Below, one piece after another: positions 30,794-37,768 of a stretch of 38,161 nt of DNA. The notes under the pieces were generated by a model, which saw nothing but the letters and a program-made list of their open reading frames with translations, made no database searches and had not been told where the DNA came from. The position numbers were made by a program, and so were the translations under genes. The stretch is from assembly GCA_902806095.1 (NCBI GenBank), contig CADCVF010000033.1, forward strand, positions 1,570 to 39,730, given 5' to 3'. Position 1 is the first letter of the stretch, and every line of letters begins with the position of its first letter. Source of the stretch: an uncultured Rubrobacteraceae bacterium. GTDB taxonomy: Bacteria > Actinomycetota > Rubrobacteria > Rubrobacterales > Rubrobacteraceae.

Positions 30794-32433
30794 GCCAGGT
30801 CCAAGACATCATTCGTTACGCTAGGGAGGGCGCCTGGCTCTTCCACGCCCCCGACGGAACCGCCTACGCGGCCGTCGAGGTCGATGGCCACCTCGAGACC
30901 CACTCGATAAGGAGCGTCCGCTTTAGGGATTGGATCCTGATTCGCTTTCTCCACCAACACGGCAGAGCCCCCAACTCCCAGTTGCTCACCGACGCCCTCA
31001 ACACCATCAGGGCCATCGCCGTCTACCACGGGCCTGAGATGCTCGTGTTCGTCAGGGTCGCCGAGCACGAGGGCGACGTATTCATAGACCTCGGCAACGA
31101 AAACTGGGATGTGGTAAGGGTCACGCGCGAGGGCTACGAGATCGTTCCCCGTCCGCCTGTCGGGTTCGTGCGCAAGGCCGGCTTCGCCAGGCTGCCCTAC
31201 CCGGTCGACGTCGCCGTCGATGACCTCAGGCCTTTCCTGAACCTCGCAACCGACGGCGACTTCATGCTGGTGGCGGCCTGGGCGGCTTTCTCCCTGAGCC
31301 CGCGGGGACCCTACCCCGTCCTCGTCTTACAGGGCGAGCAGGGCTCGGCCAAATCCACCACCGTCAGGGTGCTACGTTCCCTCGTCGACCCTGCCGTCGA
31401 GCCTTTAAGGGCTTTGCCCAAGAACGAGCGCGACCTGGCCATAGCCGCCGGTAACGCGTGGGTCTTGGCCTTCGACAATCTCAGCGGCATCCGCGACCAG
31501 CTCTCCGACGCCCTGTGCCGCCTGGCCACGGGTGGCGGATTCGCCACCCGCCAGCTCTACACCGACGACGAGGAGATCATCTTCAGCGCCAAACGCCCTA
31601 TCATATTGAATGGAATTGACGACATAGCCACCCGCGGCGACCTGCAGGAGCGCTCGCTCCTGATCTCGCTGCCCTCCATACCTGAGGAGCGGCGCGTCGA
31701 GGAGGTTGCGTTCTGGGCGGACTTCCAGGCTGCTAAGCCCAGGATATTCGGGGCGCTGCTTGAAGGGGTGAGTGCGGCCTTACGCAAGGCAGATGATGTT
31801 CATCTGGAACGCAAGCCCCGCATGGCCGATTTCGCGATCAGGGCCACTGCCATGGAGGAGTGCTTCGGGTGGGAGCCAGGCTCCTTCGTCGAGATCTACT
31901 CGGCCAACCGCCAGCAGGCCAGCGAGACGCTACTCGCAAACGAGCCAATCGCCGACGCCATCGAGAAGCTCCTAGGGGATGGTCGAGAGAACGTCTGGAT
32001 CGGTACGGCCACAGAGTTGCTGGAGATGCTGGGCTTCTACGTAAACGACACCGTCAAGCGCTCAAGAGCTTGGCCAGGAGGACCGCAGGCGCTGAGCCGC
32101 AGGCTGAAGCGTATGGCGCCGGCCCTGAGGTCTGCGGGCATCGAGTACACCGAGCACGAACAGGGCCACCGCAAGCGGAAGGTCAAGGTCCTCAGGAAGC
32201 TCGTTTGGGGCGATGAGCAAGCTCAGGACACCGGCGAAGAAACCAGCGAGGATGAGGTCTCCGATGACGAGGCCTCCGATGACGAGGCCTTCGATGACGA
32301 GGCCTCCGACGGCGAAGAAGACCACGAGGAGCAGCCCGATACCCATGGCAAAGAACGGAGGCGCGGCAACCCCTTCAGGTCTCGCTTCGACTTCGACAAC
32401 CCACGCGAACCAGAGGATCAGGGGGCAGAGTGA
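30790..32433 (+). CDS. Primase/helicase-type ATPase of an integrative element
   Basis: 547 residues. ATPase core with Walker A GEQGSAKST (182-190) and Walker B VLAFDN (225-230), followed by a sensor-like IILNGIDDIATRGDLQERSL with an Arg finger candidate. The layout matches plasmid and phage primase-helicases that unwind DNA at an origin. A winged-helix-like region (QALSRRLKRMAPALRSAGIE) precedes an acidic tail of repeated SDDEA units (about 475-505) made of a near-perfect 15-bp repeat. The start overlaps the prim-pol stop, so both act together in replication. Confidence 0.8.
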   Translation: MSQVQDIIRYAREGAWLFHAPDGTAYAAVEVDGHLETHSIRSVRFRDWILIRFLHQHGRAPNSQLLTDALNTIRAIAVYHGPEMLVFVRVAEHEGDVFIDLGNENWDVVRVTREGYEIVPRPPVGFVRKAGFARLPYPVDVAVDDLRPFLNLATDGDFMLVAAWAAFSLSPRGPYPVLVLQGEQGSAKSTTVRVLRSLVDPAVEPLRALPKNERDLAIAAGNAWVLAFDNLSGIRDQLSDALCRLATGGGFATRQLYTDDEEIIFSAKRPIILNGIDDIATRGDLQERSLLISLPSIPEERRVEEVAFWADFQAAKPRIFGALLEGVSAALRKADDVHLERKPRMADFAIRATAMEECFGWEPGSFVEIYSANRQQASETLLANEPIADAIEKLLGDGRENVWIGTATELLEMLGFYVNDTVKRSRAWPGGPQALSRRLKRMAPALRSAGIEYTEHEQGHRKRKVKVLRKLVWGDEQAQDTGEETSEDEVSDDEASDDEAFDDEASDGEEDHEEQPDTHGKERRRGNPFRSRFDFDNPREPEDQGAE

Positions 32434-32568
32434 CGGACTAACCGGATCGTCATTCCGCGGACCTTGACCAGGTCTCTGCGGGGAAGTACGGGGCGGGCAT
32501 CGGGATGACACTGGTGCCCGCCTCATCCGTCATAAAGTACGGCGAACACTGAAGGCAACGGAGAACTT

Positions 32569-32780
32569 CGTAAAACACCGACCGCACCGACCGCTCCGAA
32601 GTTGAAGTGTAAGAAAGACCTGGTAAACCGCCGATTCCTATGTGTTACTCCGCGGTCGCTATCCCCGGCGGACGATATAGCCGTCTCCGTACGTGGTATT
32701 TACGAAGAATACCGACCGCATGAAAGGCCTGCAAATGACCATATTATCGATGATGCGGGCGTTGCGGTCGGTATTTTGTG
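32569..32780 (-). repeat. Structured repeat, copy B (~212 bp, inverted relative to copy A)
   Basis: On the minus strand it aligns end to end with copy A. Its 68-bp unit 32708-32775 has perfect 13-bp ends AATACCGACCGCA/TGCGGTCGGTATT and matches the corresponding 68 bases of copy A at 56 positions by hand count. Also shared: TAGGAAT-CGGCG, CAGGTCTTTC, GCGGTCG-TGC-GTCGGT. It lies 135 bases after the helicase gene. Confidence 0.8.
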
Positions 32781-32831
32781 GATGTTGCGACAGAAGTTCG
32801 TCCTCCTGGCCGTCCCGATCTGCCGACCTCG

Positions 32832-32905
32832 ACCATAGCCCTCCAGAACCGCCTCGAACGCCGTTGAAGCCGCCGCGCGGGTCCTCGATGACCCAGAGGG
32901 CCTGA
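32832..32905 (-). pseudogene. Short coding remnant with a GFNxV motif, copy 1
   Basis: Minus-strand frame reads QALWVIEDPRGGFNGVRGGS then GGLW. It shares its pattern and many bases with the fragment at 34546 (VEGPPHGFNEVYSGFEELW). Family unknown; probably the end of a gene carried by a repeated mobile sequence. Confidence 0.35.
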
Positions 32906-32945
32906 AACCCATGCTGCGGTCTTCCAAGCGGCTTACATATCCGGA

Positions 32946-34217
32946 CTACTCCTTCACGCGCACCGGCCAGAAACCGAAGCCGACAATGCGCGATGGGATT
33001 TTGCGCACGACGGGGATGCGAAGGAGCAATCGCAGGGGGAGGGGTGGAGAGAAGGGCTCCTTCGAGCGGAGCGCGCGGGCGAGGACCTGCTGCTGGATCA
33101 GGGCTTGGGCCCTCTGGATGAGGCGCGTCGGCAGCTCGCGTCGGCGCTGGACCGCCGCCAGGTGCCTCACGTCGAGGTCCACGAGCCGCACCTGGCTCTC
33201 CTTCAGCGGTTCGGAGAGCACGTTCGCAGCGACCACGGCATCCTGGATGGCGTAATTGATCCCGACCCCGCCGACCGGGCTCATGACGTGTGCGGCGTCC
33301 CCGATGAGCAACAGCCCCGTCCTGTACCAGCGCGGGCAGCGGCTCGACTCGACCGAAAGCAGCGACATCTGCTGCCAGTCCTTCAGGTGCCTGATGCGGT
33401 CGGCGTACTCCGGTATGAGCTCTGCGAACTCCCGGCGGAGCGCCGCGATGCCCTCGCGGCGCATCTCGGGATACGTGCCTTTAGGGATGACATAGCCGGC
33501 CTGCCAGTAGTCTTCGCGGTCGAGCATCACCGCTATGTGCCCCCGTCCGAATCGGCCGACTATCCCGGCGGGGTCCTCTTTCTTCCTCGGTAGCTTGAAC
33601 CAGAGGACATCCATCGGCGGTGAGGTCTTTACTGGCTCGAAACCGGCCAGCTTTCGCACCCGGCTCCCACGCCCGTCCGCCCCCACCGTAAGGACGGCGC
33701 GTACCTCGTGGCGGCCGTCTTCCGACTCGTAGCGGACGCCCCGGATCACACCGTCGTCCTCGACCAGCTCCCGCACCCGCGCCCCCATAACGAGCCGGAA
33801 GTTCGGATAGCGCTTGGCCTCCCGGGTGACGAACTCGAGGAAGCTTGTTTGGGGCATCATCGTGATGTACGGGAACTTCGTCTTGAGGTCGCCGAGGTCC
33901 ACGGGTGTGAAGGGGCCCGATGCGGTCTGGAGGGTGAAGTTGCGCAGCTCGGAGTGACGCAGCTCCAGCAGACTCTCGGCGAGGCCGAGCTGGTCCATGA
34001 TCTCCATGACCGAAGGGTGCAACGTATCACCCCTGAACTCGCGGTCGAAGTCAGGATGCGCCTCGAGCAGCGTCACGTCGACACCCGCTCTTGCCAGCAA
34101 CAGCGACATAACGGCCCCACCGGGCCCGCCGCCGACCACACAACAGGTGGTGCGCCTCACGTCGCGGACCTCTGACGCCGGTTCGACGCGCTCCTCTAGG
34201 GGTCTCTCGGTCTGCAT
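32946..34217 (-). CDS. FAD-dependent monooxygenase (PHBH-fold)
   Basis: 423 residues. N-terminal FAD motif CCVVGGGPGGAVMSLLLARA, followed by VTLLEAH; middle DG motif VGADGRGSRVRKLAG; late GD motif LLIGDAAHVMSPVGGVGINY binding the FAD ribityl chain. Class A flavoprotein monooxygenases hydroxylate aromatics or polyketides using NAD(P)H and O2; some close relatives are halogenases or reductases, and the substrate here is unknown. The basic C-terminal tail PLRLLLRIPVVRKIPSR may touch the membrane. ATG 34217 follows TAGGAGGGCGC, in which TAG is the stop of a truncated TetR gene. Confidence 0.9.
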   Translation of the reverse strand: MQTERPLEERVEPASEVRDVRRTTCCVVGGGPGGAVMSLLLARAGVDVTLLEAHPDFDREFRGDTLHPSVMEIMDQLGLAESLLELRHSELRNFTLQTASGPFTPVDLGDLKTKFPYITMMPQTSFLEFVTREAKRYPNFRLVMGARVRELVEDDGVIRGVRYESEDGRHEVRAVLTVGADGRGSRVRKLAGFEPVKTSPPMDVLWFKLPRKKEDPAGIVGRFGRGHIAVMLDREDYWQAGYVIPKGTYPEMRREGIAALRREFAELIPEYADRIRHLKDWQQMSLLSVESSRCPRWYRTGLLLIGDAAHVMSPVGGVGINYAIQDAVVAANVLSEPLKESQVRLVDLDVRHLAAVQRRRELPTRLIQRAQALIQQQVLARALRSKEPFSPPLPLRLLLRIPVVRKIPSRIVGFGFWPVRVKE

Positions 34218-34225
34218 GCGCCCTC

Positions 34226-34339
34226 CTAACGTTCGGGTCGAAGGCCTTCCAGGAAAAGGTCAACCACCATCTCTATGCGTTCTTCGTTGGTCAGTTCGTC
34301 TTCCCTGATTAGCCGGGAAGAACAGCTTGCCTTCACTCC
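34226..34339 (-). pseudogene. C-terminal remnant of a TetR regulator
   Basis: 37 in-frame codons end directly before the monooxygenase ribosome site: EDELTNEERIEMVVDLFLEG then LRPER. This matches the last helix of TetR-family regulators (ELT.EERVE..VDLFLxGLRP). The DNA-binding and ligand domains are missing, upstream of a stop at 34342-34340. The monooxygenase has probably lost its regulator and promoter. Confidence 0.6.
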
Positions 34340-34545
34340 CTAATAATCAGTTCCTTCCAAGAACCTTCAGTATATGCGGCAGGAGCCTTCTGGACTAATC
34401 CGGCTCGATATGGCCCTCTAAGCCCGCGAAGTGGGGTCTGGGAGCGAGAAGAGTTTACTCAAAGGGGACATGGGACCGCGACGCACCCCTGACATAGGCC
34501 GGTAAAGGTTCCCGTTTCCTTTGCCTACCCCCAAGCCATGATCCT

Positions 34546-34620
34546 CCAGAGCTCCTCAAAGCCGCTGTAAACTTCGTTGAAGCCGTGAGGCGGACCCTCG
34601 ACGGCCCTGGGACCTTGCAC
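34546..34620 (-). pseudogene. Short coding remnant with a GFNxV motif, copy 2
   Basis: Minus-strand frame reads GPRAVEGPPHGFNEVYSGFE then ELWRIMAW. Aligned without gaps to the fragment at 32832, GFN, V, G and LW coincide. It lies between the truncated TetR gene and the insertion sequence. Family unknown. Confidence 0.35.
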
Positions 34621-34667
34621 ATGGGACAATGGCCTAAAATGGCTTGTACACGCCTGCGCCAGGACAG

Positions 34668-35677
34668 GTCTAAGACGAGTGATGTGCAACGAGCTAGACC
34701 AACAGGTCCGCCAGATGGCGCAGCGGTCGGCCGAGGGAGTCGTTGATCTGTTGTGCGCAGGTGTAGGCCGCGATCTTGGCGGCCAGACGCGTCAGCAGCC
34801 CTCCCAACGTCTTCGCACGATGACGCTCCAAGCCGAAGAAGTCCTTGAGTTGGCCGATCACCCCTTCGATGATCTGGCGTTTGCCAGAGGCCCAGCGGCG
34901 ATCGGACTTCGACCACGCCCGCCGGGAGTTGTTTTTCGGGGCGGCCGCAACGAGCGCGTCGTAAACCTCTAGCCACAGCCGCTCCCACTCGACCCCCGTG
35001 AAGCCCTTGTCGGCCAGGTAGGCTCCGTGGCGGTCTTGGGCTATGAGGGCCTCCCCTATAGGCCTCTCGTCCGAGGCTGCAGCAGCCAGCCCGAAAGCGG
35101 TGATTACGCCCTCGGGGTCCACCACCAGCGCCACCTTGAAGCCGTAGATCCACTCGGTCTTGGAGGCGCTGCGTCCGAAGCTCGCTTGGCCGGCGAACAG
35201 CCCCTTGCGGCAAGCCCTCACCCTCACGATCGCCGGGATGAGGGTCGTGTCCAAGACGCGGTAGACCGCCGAAGGCTCCGAAAGCTCCTCGGCGAAGGTA
35301 CGCTGCAAGAGGCGCAACTCTGGCTCCAGGGCTCGGACACGCCGGTTGAGTTGGCCTTGGGAGCACAACCTCGGGAAGTAGGGGCGCAGGTGCGCATGTG
35401 CGAAGCGCCAGAAGTCGCGCTCGCTGCGGAAGCGAGGCCACTGGGCGAGGATGGCCAGGGTGAGGACCTCCGAGTCGCTCAGGAGAGCGGGACGGCCGGG
35501 GCGGCGTGTGGCCGAGGGGTGGTTGGCCTTCCACCAGTCGTCTATCTGGACGTACAATGAAACCAAGAAGGAGTCGAGATCCACTATGGGGCACCGCCTT
35601 TGGGAGAAGGTTCGGTGCCAGCATAAGGTTTCGGCTCCTTCCTCGTCGTCTGCAATTACGCATCAGTCGTCTAAGAC
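34668..35677 (-). mobile_element. IS982-like insertion sequence (~1010 bp)
   Basis: Imperfect terminal inverted repeats: left GTCTAAGACGAGTGATG, right (reverse complement) GTCTTAGACGACTGATG, extending with G-AA matches. They enclose one transposase gene. Element length fits IS982 family members (about 1 kb). The right end lies inside the second integrase gene. The sequence left of the element does not continue the integrase, and no target duplication is seen, so a deletion probably followed insertion. Confidence 0.8.
34694..35584 (-). CDS. IS982-like DDE transposase
   Basis: 296 residues. LLSDSEVLTLAILAQWPRFR and SERDFWRFAHAHLRPYFPRL are the IS982/IS4-like N-terminal pattern. The catalytic acids are in VLDTTLIPA (first Asp), ADKGFTG (second Asp) and RQIIEGVIGQLKDFF (Glu, in a YREK-like helix). 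Complete and uninterrupted, so potentially active. It cuts and pastes the element between its inverted repeats. Confidence 0.88.
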   Translation of the reverse strand: MDLDSFLVSLYVQIDDWWKANHPSATRRPGRPALLSDSEVLTLAILAQWPRFRSERDFWRFAHAHLRPYFPRLCSQGQLNRRVRALEPELRLLQRTFAEELSEPSAVYRVLDTTLIPAIVRVRACRKGLFAGQASFGRSASKTEWIYGFKVALVVDPEGVITAFGLAAAASDERPIGEALIAQDRHGAYLADKGFTGVEWERLWLEVYDALVAAAPKNNSRRAWSKSDRRWASGKRQIIEGVIGQLKDFFGLERHRAKTLGGLLTRLAAKIAAYTCAQQINDSLGRPLRHLADLLV

Positions 35678-36388
35678 ATGGCGACCTGCTTCCCGCACTA
35701 GAGCACGCCCCACGCGCAGTGTCCCACGCTCCAGGTCCACGTCCTTCCAGCGAAGTCCCAAGAGTTCGCCGCGCCTTAGGCCTGTGCTGATCCCCAACAT
35801 ATACAGGGGCTCAAAGCGGTCGTCGCGTGCGGCGTCCAAGAACGCGCGAGCCTCGGCTTCTGAGAGTGGTTGCATCTCTTCCGGAGCTGGACGGGGCGCA
35901 TTCACGTCGGCAGCGTTGCGCGGGATCAGTCCATCCGCGACGGCCTGTGAGAGCGCCTTGTGGAGGGTAGAGTGGATCTTGCGAACCGTGGCGGGGGCGA
36001 GCCCGGCATCCAGCTTCTCGCTGTGTAGCCCGCGCACGTGCGCTGGGGTGAGTTTCTTGAGCCCAACACGCCCCACAGACGGCTTGATGTGCAGTCGTAT
36101 GATTCCTTCGTGACGCTCGGAGTTTGAAGGGCGTACCGTGCCCCTCACGGAGTCGGAAAGCCAGCTGTCCAGGTGCTCCCCTACCGTTAGATTCCCCGCG
36201 TCGAAGATGAGCCCGCCGTTCCTGTCCGCCATAGCCTTGGTGAGCTTATCCGCCACCACTGCCCTGGTCTTGCCGTAGAGGTAGCGATACTGGGGGCCCG
36301 TGGCGGTGTATACGGTGTATTGCCCGACCCAGCGCCCGTCTTTGCGTCGGTAGATACTTCCCTCTCCGTTGCCTCGCTTCTTGCTCAC
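35663..36388 (-). pseudogene. Tyrosine integrase truncated by the insertion sequence
   Basis: About 241 residues from GTG 36388-36386 (AAAGGAGG upstream; ATG 36415 is the alternative). N-terminal arm-binding region RGNGEGSIYRRKDGRWVGQY, a SAM-like core-binding domain (TVGEHLDSWLSDSV, LTPAHVRGLH, ATVRKIHSTLHKALSQAVAD), then the start of the catalytic domain MQPLSEAEARAFLDAA and first Arg in STGLRRGELLGLRW. It ends at GRHVLDD with a stop supplied by the insertion-sequence end. The HxxR box and Tyr are lost, so it cannot recombine. It is a paralogue of the integrase at 1436. Confidence 0.85.
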
Positions 36389-36415
36389 CCTTCTGCGCCT
36401 CCTTTGTCGACTCAT

Positions 36416-36549
36416 GAGCTAACTATGCTACAACTATCAATTAATACTACATCAATATAACATATTAAGGCAGTTATTTCACTATTATCCGGCACAATTC
36501 TTGTAACGAGGCAAGAGAAAGCCCCAGCGCGGCTGCAACCGCCCGGGGC
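36416..36549. promoter_or_regulatory. AT-rich divergent control region with leader hairpin
   Basis: The 36416-36490 stretch is strongly AT-rich for this DNA (TATCAATTAATACTACATC), with TATTAATTGATA near-palindrome, and probably carries promoters for integrase (minus) and the small-gene operon (plus). Further on, GCCCC (36521-36525), GCGG, CCGC and GGGGC (36545-36549) form a stable two-part hairpin just before the ribosome site AAGGAGCGCTT. Confidence 0.5.
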
Positions 36550-36569
36550 ACGGCCCATAAGGAGCGCTT

Positions 36570-36950
36570 ATGGACGGATCGAGTGTAACCCGCGAGGCAC
36601 ACCACGCTGCCCCGCGCTGCCTCATCTCCCTCCACGAGAGAGCCAACGGCACCTCCCTCGACGGTGAGGGCATCCAGGCGTGGCTGGAGTGGGAGTGGGA
36701 GGCGATGAGGTGGCGCGTGCCTGTGGAGATCTCCAGGGATGAGCTGGAGGCGCTGGTGGAGCGGAGCACCGTCGTGTTGGAGCGGGAAAAGCACCGCCTC
36801 ATTCATGAGACCGACTGGCGCAGGTGGGGTGCCAGGGGCGGCAGGGAGACCTTGAGGCGCTACGGCCCGCGGTGGTTCTCGCTACTCGCTCGCAGGAGAT
36901 GGGGGCGGATCGGACCGGAGGAGCTCGAGGCTGCGAGGTGGACCCAGTGA
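36570..36950 (+). CDS. Hypothetical protein of an integrative element
   Basis: 126 residues, first of a tightly packed operon. Trp- and Arg-rich: QAWLEWEWEAMRWRVPVEIS, ELEALVERSTVVLEREKHRL, RRYGPRWFSLLARRRWGR. Probably a basic, nucleic-acid-binding protein; family unknown. ATG follows AAGGAGCGCTT. Its stop overlaps the next GTG (GTGA). Confidence 0.65.
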   Translation: MDGSSVTREAHHAAPRCLISLHERANGTSLDGEGIQAWLEWEWEAMRWRVPVEISRDELEALVERSTVVLEREKHRLIHETDWRRWGARGGRETLRRYGPRWFSLLARRRWGRIGPEELEAARWTQ

Positions 36951-37042
36951 GGCGGTTCGAGCGGGAAGTAAGCGACGTGGCTAGTAGCCAGAACGTCGCT
37001 CCAAAGCCCCCTAGGTTCGCGTTCAACGCGAGGAGCGGCTGA
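36947..37042 (+). CDS. 31-residue small protein
   Basis: GTG 36947 overlaps the previous stop and the frame ends at TGA overlapping the next ATG (TGATG). It reads RRFEREVSDVASSQNVAPKP then PRFAFNARSG. Too short to classify; the double overlap in an otherwise gap-free operon supports translation. Confidence 0.45.
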   Translation: MRRFEREVSDVASSQNVAPKPPRFAFNARSG

Positions 37043-37314
37043 TGAGGGCGCCCCTCCCCCTCGGACGGGTTGTGGCCACTCCTGGGGCCTTGAATCTCCT
37101 TGGGAAGAGCGGAGAGCACCCCTTCGACTTGCTGGCCCGCCACGCGACTGGTGACTGGGGAGACCTCTGTGCCTTCGACCGCCGCCAGAACGAGCGGGCG
37201 CTGCGCGAGGGCTACCGCGTCCTCAGCTCCTACGAGGTCCCCGCGGGGAGGTTCTGGATCATCACCGAGGCCGACCGCTCCGTCACCACCATCCTACTGC
37301 CAGAGGAGTACTAA
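37042..37314 (+). CDS. Conserved element protein (GDWGDL type)
   Basis: 90 residues: VATPGALNLLGKSGEHPFDL, LARHATGDWGDLCAFDRRQN, ERALREGYRVLSSYEVPAG and EADRSVTTILLPEEY. This pattern recurs in a widespread family of small plasmid and integrative-element proteins; some database entries label it a type I restriction subunit, which the sequence does not support. It has no known activity. TGATG overlap before, TAATG overlap after. Confidence 0.7.
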   Translation: MRAPLPLGRVVATPGALNLLGKSGEHPFDLLARHATGDWGDLCAFDRRQNERALREGYRVLSSYEVPAGRFWIITEADRSVTTILLPEEY

Positions 37315-37580
37315 TGAGCTGCGAGCTGTGTGGAGGGGGAGACATGTGGATCAAGACCTGCCTGACCACCGAGGGCTCTCGCCTGCTGGTCTGCGACCCT
37401 TGCTATGAGGAGCACTCCTCAATCCTGGTGATCGTGCCGGGCGACAGGGTGGTGATGGCGAGGTGCGACTACTGCTGGTGCTACGGCAACCCCAGAGAGT
37501 TCGTAGAGGTCAGCCCTGGAGGCCGCAAGAACGCCTACTCTGGGACGTGCGCTGCGTGCGCGAGTGAGGAAGGGTCGTGA
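37314..37580 (+). CDS. Small cysteine-rich zinc-ribbon protein
   Basis: 88 residues with four Cys pairs: CELC near the start, CDPC, CDYCWC and CAAC near the end, suggesting two zinc-binding knuckles. Likely binds nucleic acid or protein; family not recognised. ATG overlaps the preceding TAA, and its own TGA overlaps the next start (GTGA). Confidence 0.65.
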   Translation: MSCELCGGGDMWIKTCLTTEGSRLLVCDPCYEEHSSILVIVPGDRVVMARCDYCWCYGNPREFVEVSPGGRKNAYSGTCAACASEEGS

Positions 37581-37768
37581 TGCGCTCGGAGGAACCTCGC
37601 CTTCCTCCCGGCTACCGGCTGGACAGGAGCGATCCCGACGTTTGGGCGCTGCGCCGGCCCGAGGGTTGGGTGGTGGCCCACTTCAGTGCCCGTGGCGCCA
37701 CCAAGGAGGCCATCGAGCAGGTGGCTTGGAAGGACCACCACAGCGCAGGAGAGGAGGAGTACCCGTGA
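37577..37768 (+). CDS. 63-residue small protein
   Basis: GTG 37577 (or ATG 37580) begins MRSEEPRLPPGYRLDRSDPD, then VWALRRPEGWVVAHFSARGA and TKEAIEQVAW. The middle (GYxLxxSDPDVWxLRRPxGWVVAHFS) is a small beta-sheet pattern seen in element-encoded proteins; no function known. Overlaps the next gene by four bases. Confidence 0.55.
   Translation: MMRSEEPRLPPGYRLDRSDPDVWALRRPEGWVVAHFSARGATKEAIEQVAWKDHHSAGEEEYP

Noticed and set aside
34455-35663. 402-residue minus-strand frame over the insertion sequence
   Set aside because: Out of frame with the transposase; only its end overlaps the GFNxV remnant region.
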